DNA of 64,000 bases from Clostridium aceticum (GCF_001042715.1 NZ_CP009687.1:496001-560000); one strand, 5' to 3'; shown: positions 7,884-17,785, counted from the stretch's first letter. A program made the numbers and translations. Notes: generated by a model from the sequence alone, not told the origin.

Positions 7884-9281
7884 CTAGTTAATTAATTCAA
7901 CTAGACCCTCTACAGCAATTACTGTCCCCCGTCCATCAAACACTGGGAATTCTGTTACTTCTGTCAATGCAATAGTAGAATCTTTTTTCCTAAATTCCAC
8001 TTTGTAAGAGGATTGTTGAATTCCTTTAAAAGTTCCTTCGGTATAAGAAATAGCTTTTGAGTTAATTTCTGAGTCTGGCATAAAATCCTGTACATTTGTC
8101 ATAAACTCTTGGGGGGTATAGCCTAACACAGTTTCTACTGAAGGCGTTGCATATTGGAATACCCAATTAAGATCATGCTTATAAAAGAAGTAGCCATAAT
8201 CTCCACTATTTCCTGCAATTTCTTTCATTTGGGCAATAGTACTTTTGCCAGTTTCATTTATCATATTTGTTAGTTTTTCAGCATTCTCTCTCACTAATTT
8301 ACTATGAGTTAATGTATCCGTAGTCATTGCATGAACACCTTCAGATGTTGCCAACATCTCTTCAGAGCCAGCCAATTGCTCCTCTGTAATACTGGCAATC
8401 TCGTGGGTAAATTCATCTATAGATTTCAAATCAAGAACAATAGTACTTAATTGATCATCGACTTCATGAATAGATTGTAGCGTTTTTTCAAAAATTTCAT
8501 CTGTGTCCTTTAGCGACTGTTGCACCGAAGCAATGCTTTCGGTACTGAACTTAGTTTCGTTCACTGCTCTGGTTACGATCGACTGAACATTTAAGATTAA
8601 ACCTTCGACACTTTTAGTAGCCTCTGTAACATTTTTAGCTAGATTCCTTATTTCTTCAGCTACTACCGCAAAGCCCCGGCCGTGTTCCCCAGCTCTTGCA
8701 GCCTCAATAGATGCATTTAATGCCAGCAGATTTGTTTGGTTAGCAATACTGTCTATAACCTGTATAATTCCTTTAATTTCCGAAGTAGAATTGCCTGCCT
8801 CTACTACTGTGTCTGTTAATTTAACCATAGAATCCCTAACGGTGGTAACCTCTCGGGCTGTATCCTCCATGGCACTTTTACCTTTTTCCGATATGGTTAC
8901 CATTTCAACTGTGTTACTTCTAACTTTTTCTCCCTTTACAGCAGTCCTGGATATAATGTCTGATAGCTTAGTAATATTATCAGTGACTTCTTCCGAACCC
9001 TTGGTAATTTCCCTGATAGTTGTTTCTAGTTCAACCATTGACTCTAATTGTCCTGTTGCCGTTTCATCCATTGACTTTGAAGCTTGAGTCGTAGCTACCG
9101 AAATTTGATTGAGTTCTATAATGGTTTGTACCGATTGGCTTAATAATTCCTTAATACTATTATTTTTTTCTTTTATAAGCTTATTTTGTTCAATGCCTTT
9201 GTTAGAGCTCCCTTTATATACCTTAATAAACACGCCAGATAGTAGCACTCCAATAATTACACCGATGAATATTTTCCACAT
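7884..9281 (-). CDS. Methyl-accepting chemotaxis protein with C-terminal PAS domain
   Basis: Chemoreceptor-like signalling protein of 465 residues. One N-terminal membrane segment ([19 protein letters not shown]) leads directly into a long coiled-coil methyl-accepting domain; there is no periplasmic sensor and no clear HAMP. The highly conserved hairpin tip [20 protein letters not shown] is intact, so it should couple to CheA/CheW. After the signalling domain, roughly the last 110 residues form a PAS domain ([17 protein letters not shown], then VEGLVEL), an uncommon place for the sensor. The start at 9281 is chosen because AAAGGAGG lies seven bases before it; an in-frame ATG at 9308 would place that ribosome site inside the gene. 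No che genes are nearby. Confidence 0.9.
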   Translation of the reverse strand: MWKIFIGVIIGVLLSGVFIKVYKGSSNKGIEQNKLIKEKNNSIKELLSQSVQTIIELNQISVATTQASKSMDETATGQLESMVELETTIREITKGSEEVTDNITKLSDIISRTAVKGEKVRSNTVEMVTISEKGKSAMEDTAREVTTVRDSMVKLTDTVVEAGNSTSEIKGIIQVIDSIANQTNLLALNASIEAARAGEHGRGFAVVAEEIRNLAKNVTEATKSVEGLILNVQSIVTRAVNETKFSTESIASVQQSLKDTDEIFEKTLQSIHEVDDQLSTIVLDLKSIDEFTHEIASITEEQLAGSEEMLATSEGVHAMTTDTLTHSKLVRENAEKLTNMINETGKSTIAQMKEIAGNSGDYGYFFYKHDLNWVFQYATPSVETVLGYTPQEFMTNVQDFMPDSEINSKAISYTEGTFKGIQQSSYKVEFRKKDSTIALTEVTEFPVFDGRGTVIAVEGLVELIN

Positions 9282-9969
9282 AGTATGTCCTCCTTTATTG
9301 TTACTCATTAGACGAAATTATATAATAATTCTAGAACTTAAAGGGTTTTAAAAAATCATATATTTTTACAAAAGGCTTATTCCTTTAAATAAGATTGCTA
9401 CTACTAATGTTTTGGTATTGTGAGATTCTCAATTGAAGAATATTTTCTAAGAAATTACAAATTATAGAAAATGATTTTAAATAGCAAATAAGATCTAGCT
9501 ACAAGGATAAAATTCGACATTTTTTTACAAACACCTCTTTTTTTATAAAAGTGTTGCGAAATTTTACATTTAAGGAATATATAATGAATTTACTAGAAAG
9601 ATATTTGATTAATGCAAAAGCAACATTATTGATTTGTAGCGTTTTTGAATTGATACAGTTTCCACTTGCTATACTTCACCAAAACTTCAAAGCTAATTAA
9701 TTCCATAGTATAGCACAATTTAGTTAGCTTTACATATTTCCCAAACCAACGAATCCCAAGGCCTACTAACCAAATATTAAATTCAGAACAGATAAAGGTA
9801 TTAGGAAATGTGTATTATATTGCAAAATATAAACTTAACTTAAGACTATAGCCTAAGCTAAAAAATATATACTGAAAAAATTTCCTCATAATTTCTTCAA
9901 AATGTTTTCCTATAATCAATGTAAGGAAGTTAAGAAAGTTACTTAAAAAATATAGAGGAGGAAAACATT
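9282..9969. other. Intergenic region upstream of the Met-rich protein
   Basis: About 690 AT-rich bases without a credible gene. Notable items are a near-copy of the tRNA promoter region at 9626-9643 followed by GATACA at 9652-9657, and a TATAAT at 9911-9916 that could be the -10 of the downstream operon. CTTAA/TTAAG repeats at about 9835-9850 and 9928-9946 might be regulator sites. Confidence 0.4.
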
Positions 9970-10248
9970 ATGAAAAAGAGATTATTAGCAATAGCAGGGA
10001 TAGCAATTATTGCGGCTATATCAATAGTGGGATATACCTCTGCTGAAGAAACAAACTTCACAAGACCTATGAATACTAGAAGAGGTTATTTAACCCGAGA
10101 AGGAATAACAGAAGGAAGCTTTAACAAACACTACAGGAATAGTGGCGATATGATGCAAATAATGAGAGGAAATGGTTTTGAAGATATGGCTGTCTGGATG
10201 GAAGATGGTATAAAGTCTTCATTGGGTATAGATATACTCATGGAATAG
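9970..10248 (+). CDS. Small secreted Met-rich protein
   Basis: A 92-residue protein with a clean signal peptide (KKR, hydrophobic core, likely cleavage after TSA at residue 25) and a mature part of about 67 residues carrying MMQIM and MAVWM. I do not recognise a named family. It sits 70 bases upstream of an OmpR-type regulator and a sensor kinase whose outer loop is Met/His-rich, so the three probably respond to one envelope signal. A metal such as copper or silver is plausible because thioether-rich segments bind Cu(I)/Ag(I), but that is inference. Ribosome site GAGGAGG before the ATG. Confidence 0.75.
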   Translation: MKKRLLAIAGIAIIAAISIVGYTSAEETNFTRPMNTRRGYLTREGITEGSFNKHYRNSGDMMQIMRGNGFEDMAVWMEDGIKSSLGIDILME

Positions 10249-10318
10249 TATTAAAAGTGCATGTAAAATCTTGACTACAAACTATGTAGTGGAGTATTTA
10301 GATATAGGGAGTGGGAAA

Positions 10319-11011
10319 ATGGATTATAAGGTGAGAAATATCCTGATAGTAGAGGATGAAGAGAGTATTGCAGATGTAGTTAGAGCCTATCTTGAAAAAG
10401 AAGGGTATAACACTTTTGTTGCCTATAATGGAAGTAAGGCTATAGATATATTTAATCAGCAGGAAATTGATTTTATAATTTTAGACCTAATGCTGCCAGA
10501 CCTATCGGGAGAAGAGGTTTGTAAGAAAATACGCATCAAATCTCAGGTGCCGATACTGATGCTGACAGCAAAGGCACAGGAATCAGATCGAATTTATGGC
10601 TTAGATATTGGAGCCGATGATTATATTACTAAACCCTTTAGTCCAAAGGAATTAGTAGCTAGGGTAAGGGCTATTTTAAGAAGAACAGACACTGAAGGGG
10701 TAAAGGCAAACATACTAGATTTTTCTAATGGGGATCTAACAATAGATTTAAATAAGATGGAAGTAAAAAAGCAAGGTAAAATTGTGAGTTTGACAGCCAA
10801 AGAATACAAGCTACTGAGTCTACTGATTCAAAATATAGGAAGGATATTTAGTCGTGAAGAGCTAGTAGTTAAAGTATTAGGCTACGATTATGAGGGTTAT
10901 GATAGAACGATAGATACTCATGTAAAAAACATAAGGCAAAAGATTGAGGATGGCAACAATAAATATATTGCCACTGTATATGGCATAGGGTATAAGTTTC
11001 AGGAGGATTAA
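10319..11011 (+). CDS. OmpR/PhoB-family response regulator
   Basis: A 230-residue regulator. The receiver domain (1-120) has the acidic pair E12-D13, phospho-acceptor Asp56 in ILDLMLPD, Thr in MLTAKA and the KPF lysine. The winged-helix DNA-binding domain fills 130-228 ([30 protein letters not shown]). The ATG at 10319 with GGGAGTGGG upstream is preferred over an in-frame TTG at 10271, which would add 16 atypical residues. The gene ends two bases before the kinase start, so the two are coupled. It likely controls the small secreted protein upstream. Confidence 0.92.
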   Translation: MDYKVRNILIVEDEESIADVVRAYLEKEGYNTFVAYNGSKAIDIFNQQEIDFIILDLMLPDLSGEEVCKKIRIKSQVPILMLTAKAQESDRIYGLDIGADDYITKPFSPKELVARVRAILRRTDTEGVKANILDFSNGDLTIDLNKMEVKKQGKIVSLTAKEYKLLSLLIQNIGRIFSREELVVKVLGYDYEGYDRTIDTHVKNIRQKIEDGNNKYIATVYGIGYKFQED

Positions 11012-11013
11012 AA

Positions 11014-12444
11014 ATGTTCAATAAACTAAGAACAAGGCTTATATTAATGACTCTAGGAGGGGCTGCCTTCTCAATTTTTTTAGTAAGTATTATTACAAAC
11101 GTTACTGTACTTAGTAGGTTTGAGGCTTATATGCAAAGGGAGCAGGAGAATAGAGTAGAAGAAGTAATCAGATTGATTGAGGAGTCCTATACCGTAAATG
11201 GGGGATGGACAGAAGCTACAATATATAACATTAATGTTTCTCATCTTATTCATACTTTTGATATTGAAATTAAGGATGAGCAAAATAATATTGTGTATAC
11301 CCACTATATGGAGAATAATATGATTCAGATGCATAATCAGATGATGGATAGAATGGGACATCCTATGATGGGTAGGGGGTCTAGGGGGACGATGGGGCAA
11401 AATTTAAGGGGAGAAAACTACATTGTGGAGAATCATGAAGCATTTTCTTACGATAAAAAGATTGGAACTATAGCAATTGGGCACATAGGTCCTTTTCAAG
11501 TATCTGAAAGAGAAATAGAATTTACTAGAGGCATAAATAGGTCTATTCTGTACAGTGCAATTATTTCAATTTTATCAGCAATTTTACTAGGAATGTATTC
11601 TTCAAGGATTTTTTTAAAGCCAATTTTACGGATCACGAGGGCAGCTAATTATATAAGGGAGGGTAAGTTAGATACTAAGGTGGAAATATCTAATAATATA
11701 GTAGAACTTCAAGAGCTTTCTAGTTCAATTAATCACTTAGCTAACTCTCTAAATAGTCAGCAGCTATTAAGAAAAAGATTAACTTCTGATATATCCCATG
11801 AGCTAAGAACCCCTCTGACCATACTACAAAGTCATATAGAAGCCATTAGTGATGGTATTTGGGAGCCCACTCAGGACAAATTAGATATATGTAAGAGTGA
11901 AGTGGTTAGATTGATCAAGCTGGTGGAAGAGCTAAAACACTTAACAGACATAGAAAGTCACAGACTTAACTTAGAGCTCCAAGAATATTCTTTATCAAGG
12001 GACTTAGAGGAAGTATTAGAAAGCCTTGCAATAAAGTTTCAAGATAAAAGAATTAAAATTGATAGCAATATTCAGAAGGATGTTCAGATAAACGGAGATA
12101 AAGATAAAATTAAGCAGGCACTAATAAATGTTTTATCGAATGCTCTTAAGTTTACAAACCCAGGGGGAAGCGTGAATGTAGATTTGGTAAAAGAAAAAGG
12201 GATGATAAAAATAACTATTGATGATACAGGAATTGGTATAGATGGCAATGAGATTCCTTATATATTTGAAAGATTCTATAGAAGTGATGAATCAAGAAGT
12301 AGAAAAACTGGAGGAGCAGGAATAGGACTAACCATTACAAAAAACTTGATTGAAGCCCATGGAGGTAAAATCACTGTAGAAAGTGAAAAAGGTAAAGGAA
12401 GTAAATTTAGCATAATCCTACCTAAGGAAAATCGCAGCATATAA
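11014..12444 (+). CDS. Sensor histidine kinase with Met/His-rich extracytoplasmic loop
   Basis: A 476-residue membrane kinase. Transmembrane segment 1 is near 8-30 and segment 2 near 168-190; between them is an outer sensor of about 135 residues. Residues about 97-130 contain nine Met and three His, for example [22 protein letters not shown] follows (about 190-245), then HisKA with His262 in [10 protein letters not shown] and HATPase_c with [16 protein letters not shown], a YRSDESRSR loop and GGAGIGLTI. Cognate of the adjacent response regulator. The loop composition suggests sensing of a soft metal or of oxidants; this is not proven by sequence. Confidence 0.92.
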   Translation: MFNKLRTRLILMTLGGAAFSIFLVSIITNVTVLSRFEAYMQREQENRVEEVIRLIEESYTVNGGWTEATIYNINVSHLIHTFDIEIKDEQNNIVYTHYMENNMIQMHNQMMDRMGHPMMGRGSRGTMGQNLRGENYIVENHEAFSYDKKIGTIAIGHIGPFQVSEREIEFTRGINRSILYSAIISILSAILLGMYSSRIFLKPILRITRAANYIREGKLDTKVEISNNIVELQELSSSINHLANSLNSQQLLRKRLTSDISHELRTPLTILQSHIEAISDGIWEPTQDKLDICKSEVVRLIKLVEELKHLTDIESHRLNLELQEYSLSRDLEEVLESLAIKFQDKRIKIDSNIQKDVQINGDKDKIKQALINVLSNALKFTNPGGSVNVDLVKEKGMIKITIDDTGIGIDGNEIPYIFERFYRSDESRSRKTGGAGIGLTITKNLIEAHGGKITVESEKGKGSKFSIILPKENRSI

Positions 12445-12590
12445 ATGTTATTATACTGATAGCTTTTAATATGAATCATTATAGGAACTCATTTGAGAAA
12501 TAGAATATATCCAGAGAGACCGGAATAGATCAAAAGAAAGGAAATTTTTTAGGAGATTGTAAGTAAGAGATAGAAAGGAATTGTTGTTTC

Positions 12591-13217
12591 ATGAATATAC
12601 AAACGGATAGAATAAGAAAAAGGTACAACCGTGTAGCAAAGATATATGATTTACTAGAAGGACCTATGGAAAAAATGGCCTTAGGAAGATGGAGAAAACC
12701 AATTTTTGAAAGCCTAAAAGGCAAGGTGCTGGAGATAGGCGTGGGAACTGGGAAAAATATTGAATATTATCATGACGACATTGAAGTAACTGCTATTGAT
12801 TTTAGCCCCAATATGCTGAAAAAAGCTGGAGAAAAGGTCCAAAAACTAGGTGCAAAAGTAGAACTAAAGGAGATGGACGCACAAAAAATGGATTTACCAG
12901 ATAATAGCTTTGACTATGTTGTAGCAACCTGTGTTTTCTGCTCTATTCCTGATCCTATTAAAGGTTTCAAAGAAGTGAAGAGAGTGTTGAAGCCTGGTGG
13001 AAAGGTAATTCTAATCGAGCACGTAAGAAGTGAGAAAAAGGTGGTGGGCCTATTGATGGATTTGATGAATCCTCTTACAGTGAACCTATATGGTGCCAAC
13101 ATAAACAGACGTACAGAGGAAAATGTAAAGATAGCAGGATTTAAAAATGTAAAGATTACTAATTTGTGGAATGATATAGTAAAGAAAATAGAAATAACGA
13201 AGGAAAATCACCAATGA
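12591..13217 (+). CDS. Class I SAM-dependent methyltransferase (UbiE/PmtA-like)
   Basis: A 208-residue methyltransferase. Motif I is VLEIGVGTGKN, motif II the acidic end of VTAIDFSPNML, the adenine region is EMDAQKMDLPD, and motif IV is YVVATCVFCSIPD followed by a KRVLKPGG motif. Substrate cannot be read from the sequence; close architectures include quinone and phospholipid N-methyltransferases. It begins about 145 bases after the kinase without a terminator in between and may be read with the two-component operon. The ribosome site AAAGGA is rather distant from the ATG. Confidence 0.85.
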   Translation: MNIQTDRIRKRYNRVAKIYDLLEGPMEKMALGRWRKPIFESLKGKVLEIGVGTGKNIEYYHDDIEVTAIDFSPNMLKKAGEKVQKLGAKVELKEMDAQKMDLPDNSFDYVVATCVFCSIPDPIKGFKEVKRVLKPGGKVILIEHVRSEKKVVGLLMDLMNPLTVNLYGANINRRTEENVKIAGFKNVKITNLWNDIVKKIEITKENHQ

Positions 13218-13372
13218 ATGAAGCATAAATCCGACGAAATTGTGACCCTTATAGCCGTTGATTTTATAGCATATCGTAAAGCAAACGATATACGTCAGTC
13301 CGTAAAAATGTAACGATACCAAGCTGGCTAAACGAAGTAGCAGAGTATATTGCCAGCCAACAACCCAGGTAG
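13218..13372 (+). pseudogene. HicB-like antitoxin fragment, frameshifted
   Basis: Directly after the methyltransferase stop, one frame encodes SDEIVTLIAVDFIAYRKAND and, after a frameshift near 13292, the next encodes SVRKNVTIPSWLNEVAE. Together these match the C-terminal half of a HicB antitoxin (end of the RNase-H-like fold plus the ribbon-helix-helix segment VRKNVTIPSWLNE). The N-terminal half and the HicA toxin are absent. The call rests on motif memory rather than a search. Confidence 0.6.
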
Positions 13373-13489
13373 GACCAATGGGCGGATGAAGAAAACTTGG
13401 AGTGATTATAACATACATTATCATATATTTCTAACACCTTTTTGTTTAGTAACCCCTATACCCTAAGAGAATAGAATGTACTGCTTTTT

Positions 13490-14614
13490 TTACTGCCCTA
13501 CTGGTTTTTGAGATTTTCTATTTTTTATCCTAATCGTTATATACAATAATAGAGGTATGGGCAGAAATAATGGCAGAGATACAAGAAAGTAGGGTACCAC
13601 AGTCTCTATAATTATATCAAACCTAGGTACTAAAAAGGGCATAGATACCCCAATGAAAATAGCAGTCGGCCAAGCAAAATCACTAGGTTGCCCTACCTGA
13701 AAATAATCAGAAATGATTTCACAGATGATGTAATAGGTAAGAATGAACTTAAAGTAAGTAGTGCCATAAAAGACTGCCAACAATAAAGGGTCTAACCTCT
13801 CTAGAACATTTCCAACCTCAATCATCCTTATGAGGCTAAAGGGAGGAAAGGTAAGGGTTTTTAAGGTTGCTTCCTCAAAGGCAGTAGAAGCAGATAATGC
13901 TCTAAAGGTTAACAGTACTGTAGATAAGACAATTGCCATAAAGGTGTAGTTCAAGAAATTTCTTTGTCCTTGGCTATTTGCTTTCGTATGCTTATAATAA
14001 AAGGCCACTGGCAATATTTGTGCATAAGGAAAGTTCATATTAGGAATGGCTCCTGCCAGTACAGGCTTTATCCCCTCCGCCATAATGGGAAAAATCCTTT
14101 GTAAGTCCAGTTTAGGTAAAACCAATAGTAGTAAAATACAGTAAATAATCACAAGGATGGGTACGAGAAACTCTATTAGCCTTACAACTACTTCTAGGCC
14201 AAGCTTTACCCCATAGACGGCAGGTACTAGGAAAAAAACGATAAAAATATAGCCAGGGGTTTCAGGCATAGTTATTTTTCCAAAATAAAAAACATCTGAA
14301 ATGATAAGACAGCAAAGAAAAAAGAAGAAAAAAATATAATAAAGATTAATCAAGCCCCCCAGGAGCCTTCCCCAATATGTATTCAGGGCTTTCGTCATAC
14401 TTGAGCCAGGGCATAGAGACAAGGGAAGATAATGACTGAAGATTACTATATAGCCTACTATGGAAGCGATAATGTTGGAAATCCACACATCCCTTCCTGC
14501 CTCAATCATTCCAGGAAGATAGATAATAGATGCTCCTCCAAGCTGTGCTACAGTTAACCAAAAAAGTTGTCTAAAGGAAATGAACTCTTTTTCTCCGTTT
14601 TCTGTTTTCATCAT
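13490..14614 (-). CDS. gerB: Spore germination permease subunit GerB
   Basis: A 374-residue integral membrane protein of the endospore germination permease family (APC superfamily). About ten hydrophobic segments are visible from residue 12 onward; the N-terminus (FRQLFWLTVAQLGGASIIYLP) has the helix-1 break seen in such transporters. The B subunit of a Ger receptor senses the germinant in the inner spore membrane. It is transcribed away from gerA; starts are 87 bases apart. GAGAGGG precedes the ATG at 14614. The family call is secure but the germinant specificity is unknown. Confidence 0.9.
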   Translation of the reverse strand: MMKTENGEKEFISFRQLFWLTVAQLGGASIIYLPGMIEAGRDVWISNIIASIVGYIVIFSHYLPLSLCPGSSMTKALNTYWGRLLGGLINLYYIFFFFFLCCLIISDVFYFGKITMPETPGYIFIVFFLVPAVYGVKLGLEVVVRLIEFLVPILVIIYCILLLLVLPKLDLQRIFPIMAEGIKPVLAGAIPNMNFPYAQILPVAFYYKHTKANSQGQRNFLNYTFMAIVLSTVLLTFRALSASTAFEEATLKTLTFPPFSLIRMIEVGNVLERLDPLLLAVFYGTTYFKFILTYYIICEIISDYFQVGQPSDFAWPTAIFIGVSMPFLVPRFDIIIETVVPYFLVSLPLFLPIPLLLYITIRIKNRKSQKPVGQ

Positions 14615-14701
14615 AAGCTTTTCCCTCTCTTCTCTTTCATTCCATCATATTTTATCCCATAAATGCACAAAATATGATTGGTATCCAAGGGAGGGGCAGC
14701 T
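14615..14701. promoter_or_regulatory. Divergent gerB / gerA promoter region
   Basis: Only 87 bases separate the two divergent germination genes, so both promoters must fit here or overlap the coding starts. Sporulation-specific sigma-G control is expected for ger genes; I see no convincing consensus. Confidence 0.4.
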
Positions 14702-16339
14702 GTGAAAAAATCAATACTACAAATTTTTAAAGAAACCATCAGTAAAATGATTAAAAATAATAACAACAACAGTACAAGCAAAATGGAGAATAAGCAAGAA
14801 ACTCTTCAGACCATGAAGTTTTCACGTGACTTAGATAAAAACATTCATATACTGCAATCTTACTTAGGGGGTAGTGATGATCTCCTTATTCGATATCTCG
14901 AAATTTCCACAGTTCCTGGTATAAGGGCAGCAGTAGTATTTATCGAAACCTTAATCAACCAAAATACGTTAGAATCCTCTGTACTAGCACCCTTAACCCA
15001 GGGTCTTGGTCAAAGGACAGTGGAGGAAAGAGTTTATTTGCACTCCCATATAGATACCTTAATAGAGAGGATGCTATCCAATAGTAGCATTTTTCCTATC
15101 CATCAAGTAAAGGATGCCGTAGAGGAAATCTTATCGGGAAAAGGCATTTTACTGATTCACAAATATCCTACTGCTTTATCCCTTAGTATCTCTAAAGATG
15201 CTGCCAGAGAATATGCTGAACCTCAAACAGAGAAGGTGGTCAAAGGTCCTCAACAGGGGTTTGTAGAAGATATAGCAACTAATATTTCTATACTTAGGAA
15301 AAAAATTAAGTCTCCAAATCTTGTGGTTAAAGAGCTTAAACTAGGTAGGGAAACAAGATCAGAAATAAGAGTGGCTTATATCAATCATATTGCTGACCCT
15401 TCCATTGTAGAGGAGGTCTTTAGACGCCTGAAGAGGATCGATGTTGATGGTGTTATTGGTTCTAGTGTCATTGAAGAATATATTAGTGATGCTCCCACCA
15501 GCCTTTTTCAAACCACCCTTTATACAGAGAGACCCGATAGAACACAAGCGATGCTGTTAGAGGGTAGGATTGCTATCCTCTATGATGGCTCTCCCTTTAT
15601 AATCATAGTTCCTGCAATTGTTTCCGATTTCTTTAATGGGATTGAAGACTATTATCAAGTTCCTTCCTTTGCTAACTTTTGTCGATTTATTGGGTATCTG
15701 GGGGGCTTTGTGTTAACATTTTTACCTTCAATATATATTGCAATTACTACCTTTCATCAAGAGATGCTGCCAACGGCTCTAGCCCTCACCATCGCTGGGG
15801 CTAGAGCTGGTGTACCTTTTCCCGCCTTTGTTGAGGCACTGATTATGGAGCTTGCCTTCGAGGCATTGAGACAAGCAGGAACGAGACTGCCAACCCATAT
15901 AGGGCAAGCGGTAAGCATTGTAGGGGCTTTGATTATCGGACAAGCGGCTGTGGAGGCTGGGTTGGTCTCTTCTGCGGTGGTCATCGTGGTGGCTATCACA
16001 GCTATATTTTCCTTCACAATGCCCTACAGCAATTTTTCCTTAAGTTTAAGACTAGTGCGGTTTTTTATGATGGCTCTAGCAGCAACCTTGGGGATTTATG
16101 GTATTATGACTGGTGCCTTGCTAGTGGCACTCCATCTTATATCTCTAAGGTCTTTTGGCGTTCCCTTTATGATACCCTTTGCTCCTTTAAGCCTACAGGA
16201 AATGAAGGATTGGGTAATGCGATTTCCTCAATGGGCTATTACCGAAAGATCTCCCCATATTGCAAAAGAAAATATGAAGAGAAAATCAAAAAAACTAAAG
16301 CCCAAACCGCTGAAGGATGAAGAGAGGAGAGAATTATGA
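14702..16339 (+). CDS. gerA: Spore germination receptor subunit GerA
   Basis: A 545-residue A subunit of a Ger(x) germinant receptor. A soluble N-terminal half (to about 290) precedes four to five transmembrane segments between about 300 and 460, and a Lys-rich C-terminal tail. Family landmarks include TVEERVYLHSHIDTL and PFPAFVEALIMELAFEALRQAG. The start is GTG at 14702 because AAGGGAGGGG lies five bases upstream; an in-frame TTG at 14678 would place this site inside the gene. It overlaps gerC by four bases (ATGA). Confidence 0.93.
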   Translation: MKKSILQIFKETISKMIKNNNNNSTSKMENKQETLQTMKFSRDLDKNIHILQSYLGGSDDLLIRYLEISTVPGIRAAVVFIETLINQNTLESSVLAPLTQGLGQRTVEERVYLHSHIDTLIERMLSNSSIFPIHQVKDAVEEILSGKGILLIHKYPTALSLSISKDAAREYAEPQTEKVVKGPQQGFVEDIATNISILRKKIKSPNLVVKELKLGRETRSEIRVAYINHIADPSIVEEVFRRLKRIDVDGVIGSSVIEEYISDAPTSLFQTTLYTERPDRTQAMLLEGRIAILYDGSPFIIIVPAIVSDFFNGIEDYYQVPSFANFCRFIGYLGGFVLTFLPSIYIAITTFHQEMLPTALALTIAGARAGVPFPAFVEALIMELAFEALRQAGTRLPTHIGQAVSIVGALIIGQAAVEAGLVSSAVVIVVAITAIFSFTMPYSNFSLSLRLVRFFMMALAATLGIYGIMTGALLVALHLISLRSFGVPFMIPFAPLSLQEMKDWVMRFPQWAITERSPHIAKENMKRKSKKLKPKPLKDEERREL

Positions 16340-17487
16340 AAAGAGCTAGTATTATTTTCATTCTGTTGTTTTCTACTATATTCACCACCTCCTGTTGGAG
16401 TCGTAGGGAAATTGAAGATCTCGGTTTTGTGCTGGGTCTAGGTGTTTCTAAAACTGACGAGGGTCTTTATTCTGTCGTGGTGCAAGTTGCTAACCCTGAT
16501 GCGATTGCAGCAGACAGTTCTGCTAAGAGAGATGTGTACACCATTATAAAAGCGGAAGGCCTTACGGTTTTTGATGCCTTAAGAAATATGTCTATGATAG
16601 CTGGGCGGCGTCTTTATATTGCCCATATTAAAGCTCTTGTTATAGATGAATCAGTGGCAAAGGAAGGAATAAGGCAAGTGGTTAGTTTTCTTGTACAGGA
16701 TATGGAAGTGCGGCTAGAAATGGAGGTCTTTATTAGCAAAATCCCCCCCGAAGAAATTTTTGATACCCCAAATATTCTTAGAGCAATTCCTGCTAGTGTT
16801 ATGAACATAGTAGCAGAAAACTTTGGTGCTAATAACAAAATCTATGTTGCTAACCTTCATGAAACAGCGGAGGCAATCAACAACCCTGTACTTAATTATG
16901 TAACTACGCTGGTGGAAAAGCTGCCTTCTCCATCAGAGAAGGAGTTGCCGCAACTGAAATTAAGCCAAATAGCTATTTTTGATGATGACAAACTTAAGGG
17001 ATACCTAGACTATGAAGAGAGTCAAGCCTTTAACCTTATTACTAACAATTTTAGAAATGGTTTAATTGCTTTTGAATATGCTCCTACCAACGACAAAATC
17101 ATAGTAGAGAGTTTGTCAGGAACACCCATTATTACACCAGATTATAAGGATGGAAAAGTAAGCTTTGATATTGAATTAAAGGTTGAAGGTAATGTAGCTG
17201 AGAGAATTGTAAAGGGAGATAGTGCCTATGAGTTAGACATAATATTTCTACAAAATCAATTAAATCAAACTTTAACAGATAAGTTAAATAAAGCTATCTG
17301 CGATGCCCAGCAGAAATATGAGGTTGATTATTTTAACTTAAGCCAAGATTTTTTCAGGAAGTATCCCAAAGAGTTTAAGGAGTTAAAGGATGATTGGAAT
17401 CAAGTATTTTCTCAGGCAGATATCAATGTAAGGGTAGAGAGCACGCTTCTTCACTCTGCACTAAACCTAAATAGGGGGAGAATCTAG
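16336..17487 (+). CDS. gerC: Spore germination receptor lipoprotein GerC
   Basis: A 383-residue Ger(x)C lipoprotein, usual length for the family. The signal peptide ends in lipobox TTSC (Cys20), followed by the typical W-S-R-R-E-I-E-D-L start. It anchors to the outer face of the inner spore membrane and completes the receptor with GerA and GerB. Start overlaps the gerA stop by four bases, and the stop overlaps the next small ORF by one base, indicating a tight operon. Confidence 0.93.
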   Translation: MKRASIIFILLFSTIFTTSCWSRREIEDLGFVLGLGVSKTDEGLYSVVVQVANPDAIAADSSAKRDVYTIIKAEGLTVFDALRNMSMIAGRRLYIAHIKALVIDESVAKEGIRQVVSFLVQDMEVRLEMEVFISKIPPEEIFDTPNILRAIPASVMNIVAENFGANNKIYVANLHETAEAINNPVLNYVTTLVEKLPSPSEKELPQLKLSQIAIFDDDKLKGYLDYEESQAFNLITNNFRNGLIAFEYAPTNDKIIVESLSGTPIITPDYKDGKVSFDIELKVEGNVAERIVKGDSAYELDIIFLQNQLNQTLTDKLNKAICDAQQKYEVDYFNLSQDFFRKYPKEFKELKDDWNQVFSQADINVRVESTLLHSALNLNRGRI

Positions 17488-17711
17488 TGAAGATTATTTT
17501 AATACTGTTGGTGGCAGGTGTATTGATGATTGATTTTGTCAAACTAGATAAAAGCAATAAAAAAATTTTCTATATTTATGGTTTCATCGTTATTATGATT
17601 TTACTGGTTGTGATAGCAGAAAAATATGAGTTTTTTAAAACAACTCCTATAGAAATAGGAGTTGAAAAGATGCGGCCTATTACGGATTGGATAGAAATAA
17701 AGTTACAGTAG
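17487..17711 (+). CDS. Small two-TM protein at the end of the ger operon
   Basis: A 74-residue hydrophobic protein with GTG start overlapping the gerC stop (TAGTG). Two transmembrane segments (about 2-17 and 27-44) flank a short charged loop; a C-terminal tail of about 28 residues follows. I do not recognise a family; small membrane proteins do accompany some ger operons and can modulate receptor function, so a role there is plausible. A perfect 10-bp hairpin lies inside its coding sequence (17641-17664). Confidence 0.6.
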   Translation: MKIILILLVAGVLMIDFVKLDKSNKKIFYIYGFIVIMILLVVIAEKYEFFKTTPIEIGVEKMRPITDWIEIKLQ

Positions 17712-17785
17712 AATCAGTCTAACTTCCTTTAAAATCCTCTATCGTCACAAAAACTGATAATGGTGTAAAATATTCCTTTATATGG

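Noticed and set aside
8791-9351. Two plus-strand frames opposite the chemoreceptor gene
   Set aside because: Low-complexity Ser/Leu/Val-rich translations opposite a conserved coiled-coil gene; no ribosome site.
13086-13424. Minus-strand frame of 112 codons over methyltransferase end and HicB relic
   Set aside because: Antisense to a real gene, hydrophobic composition from AT-rich DNA, no family pattern.
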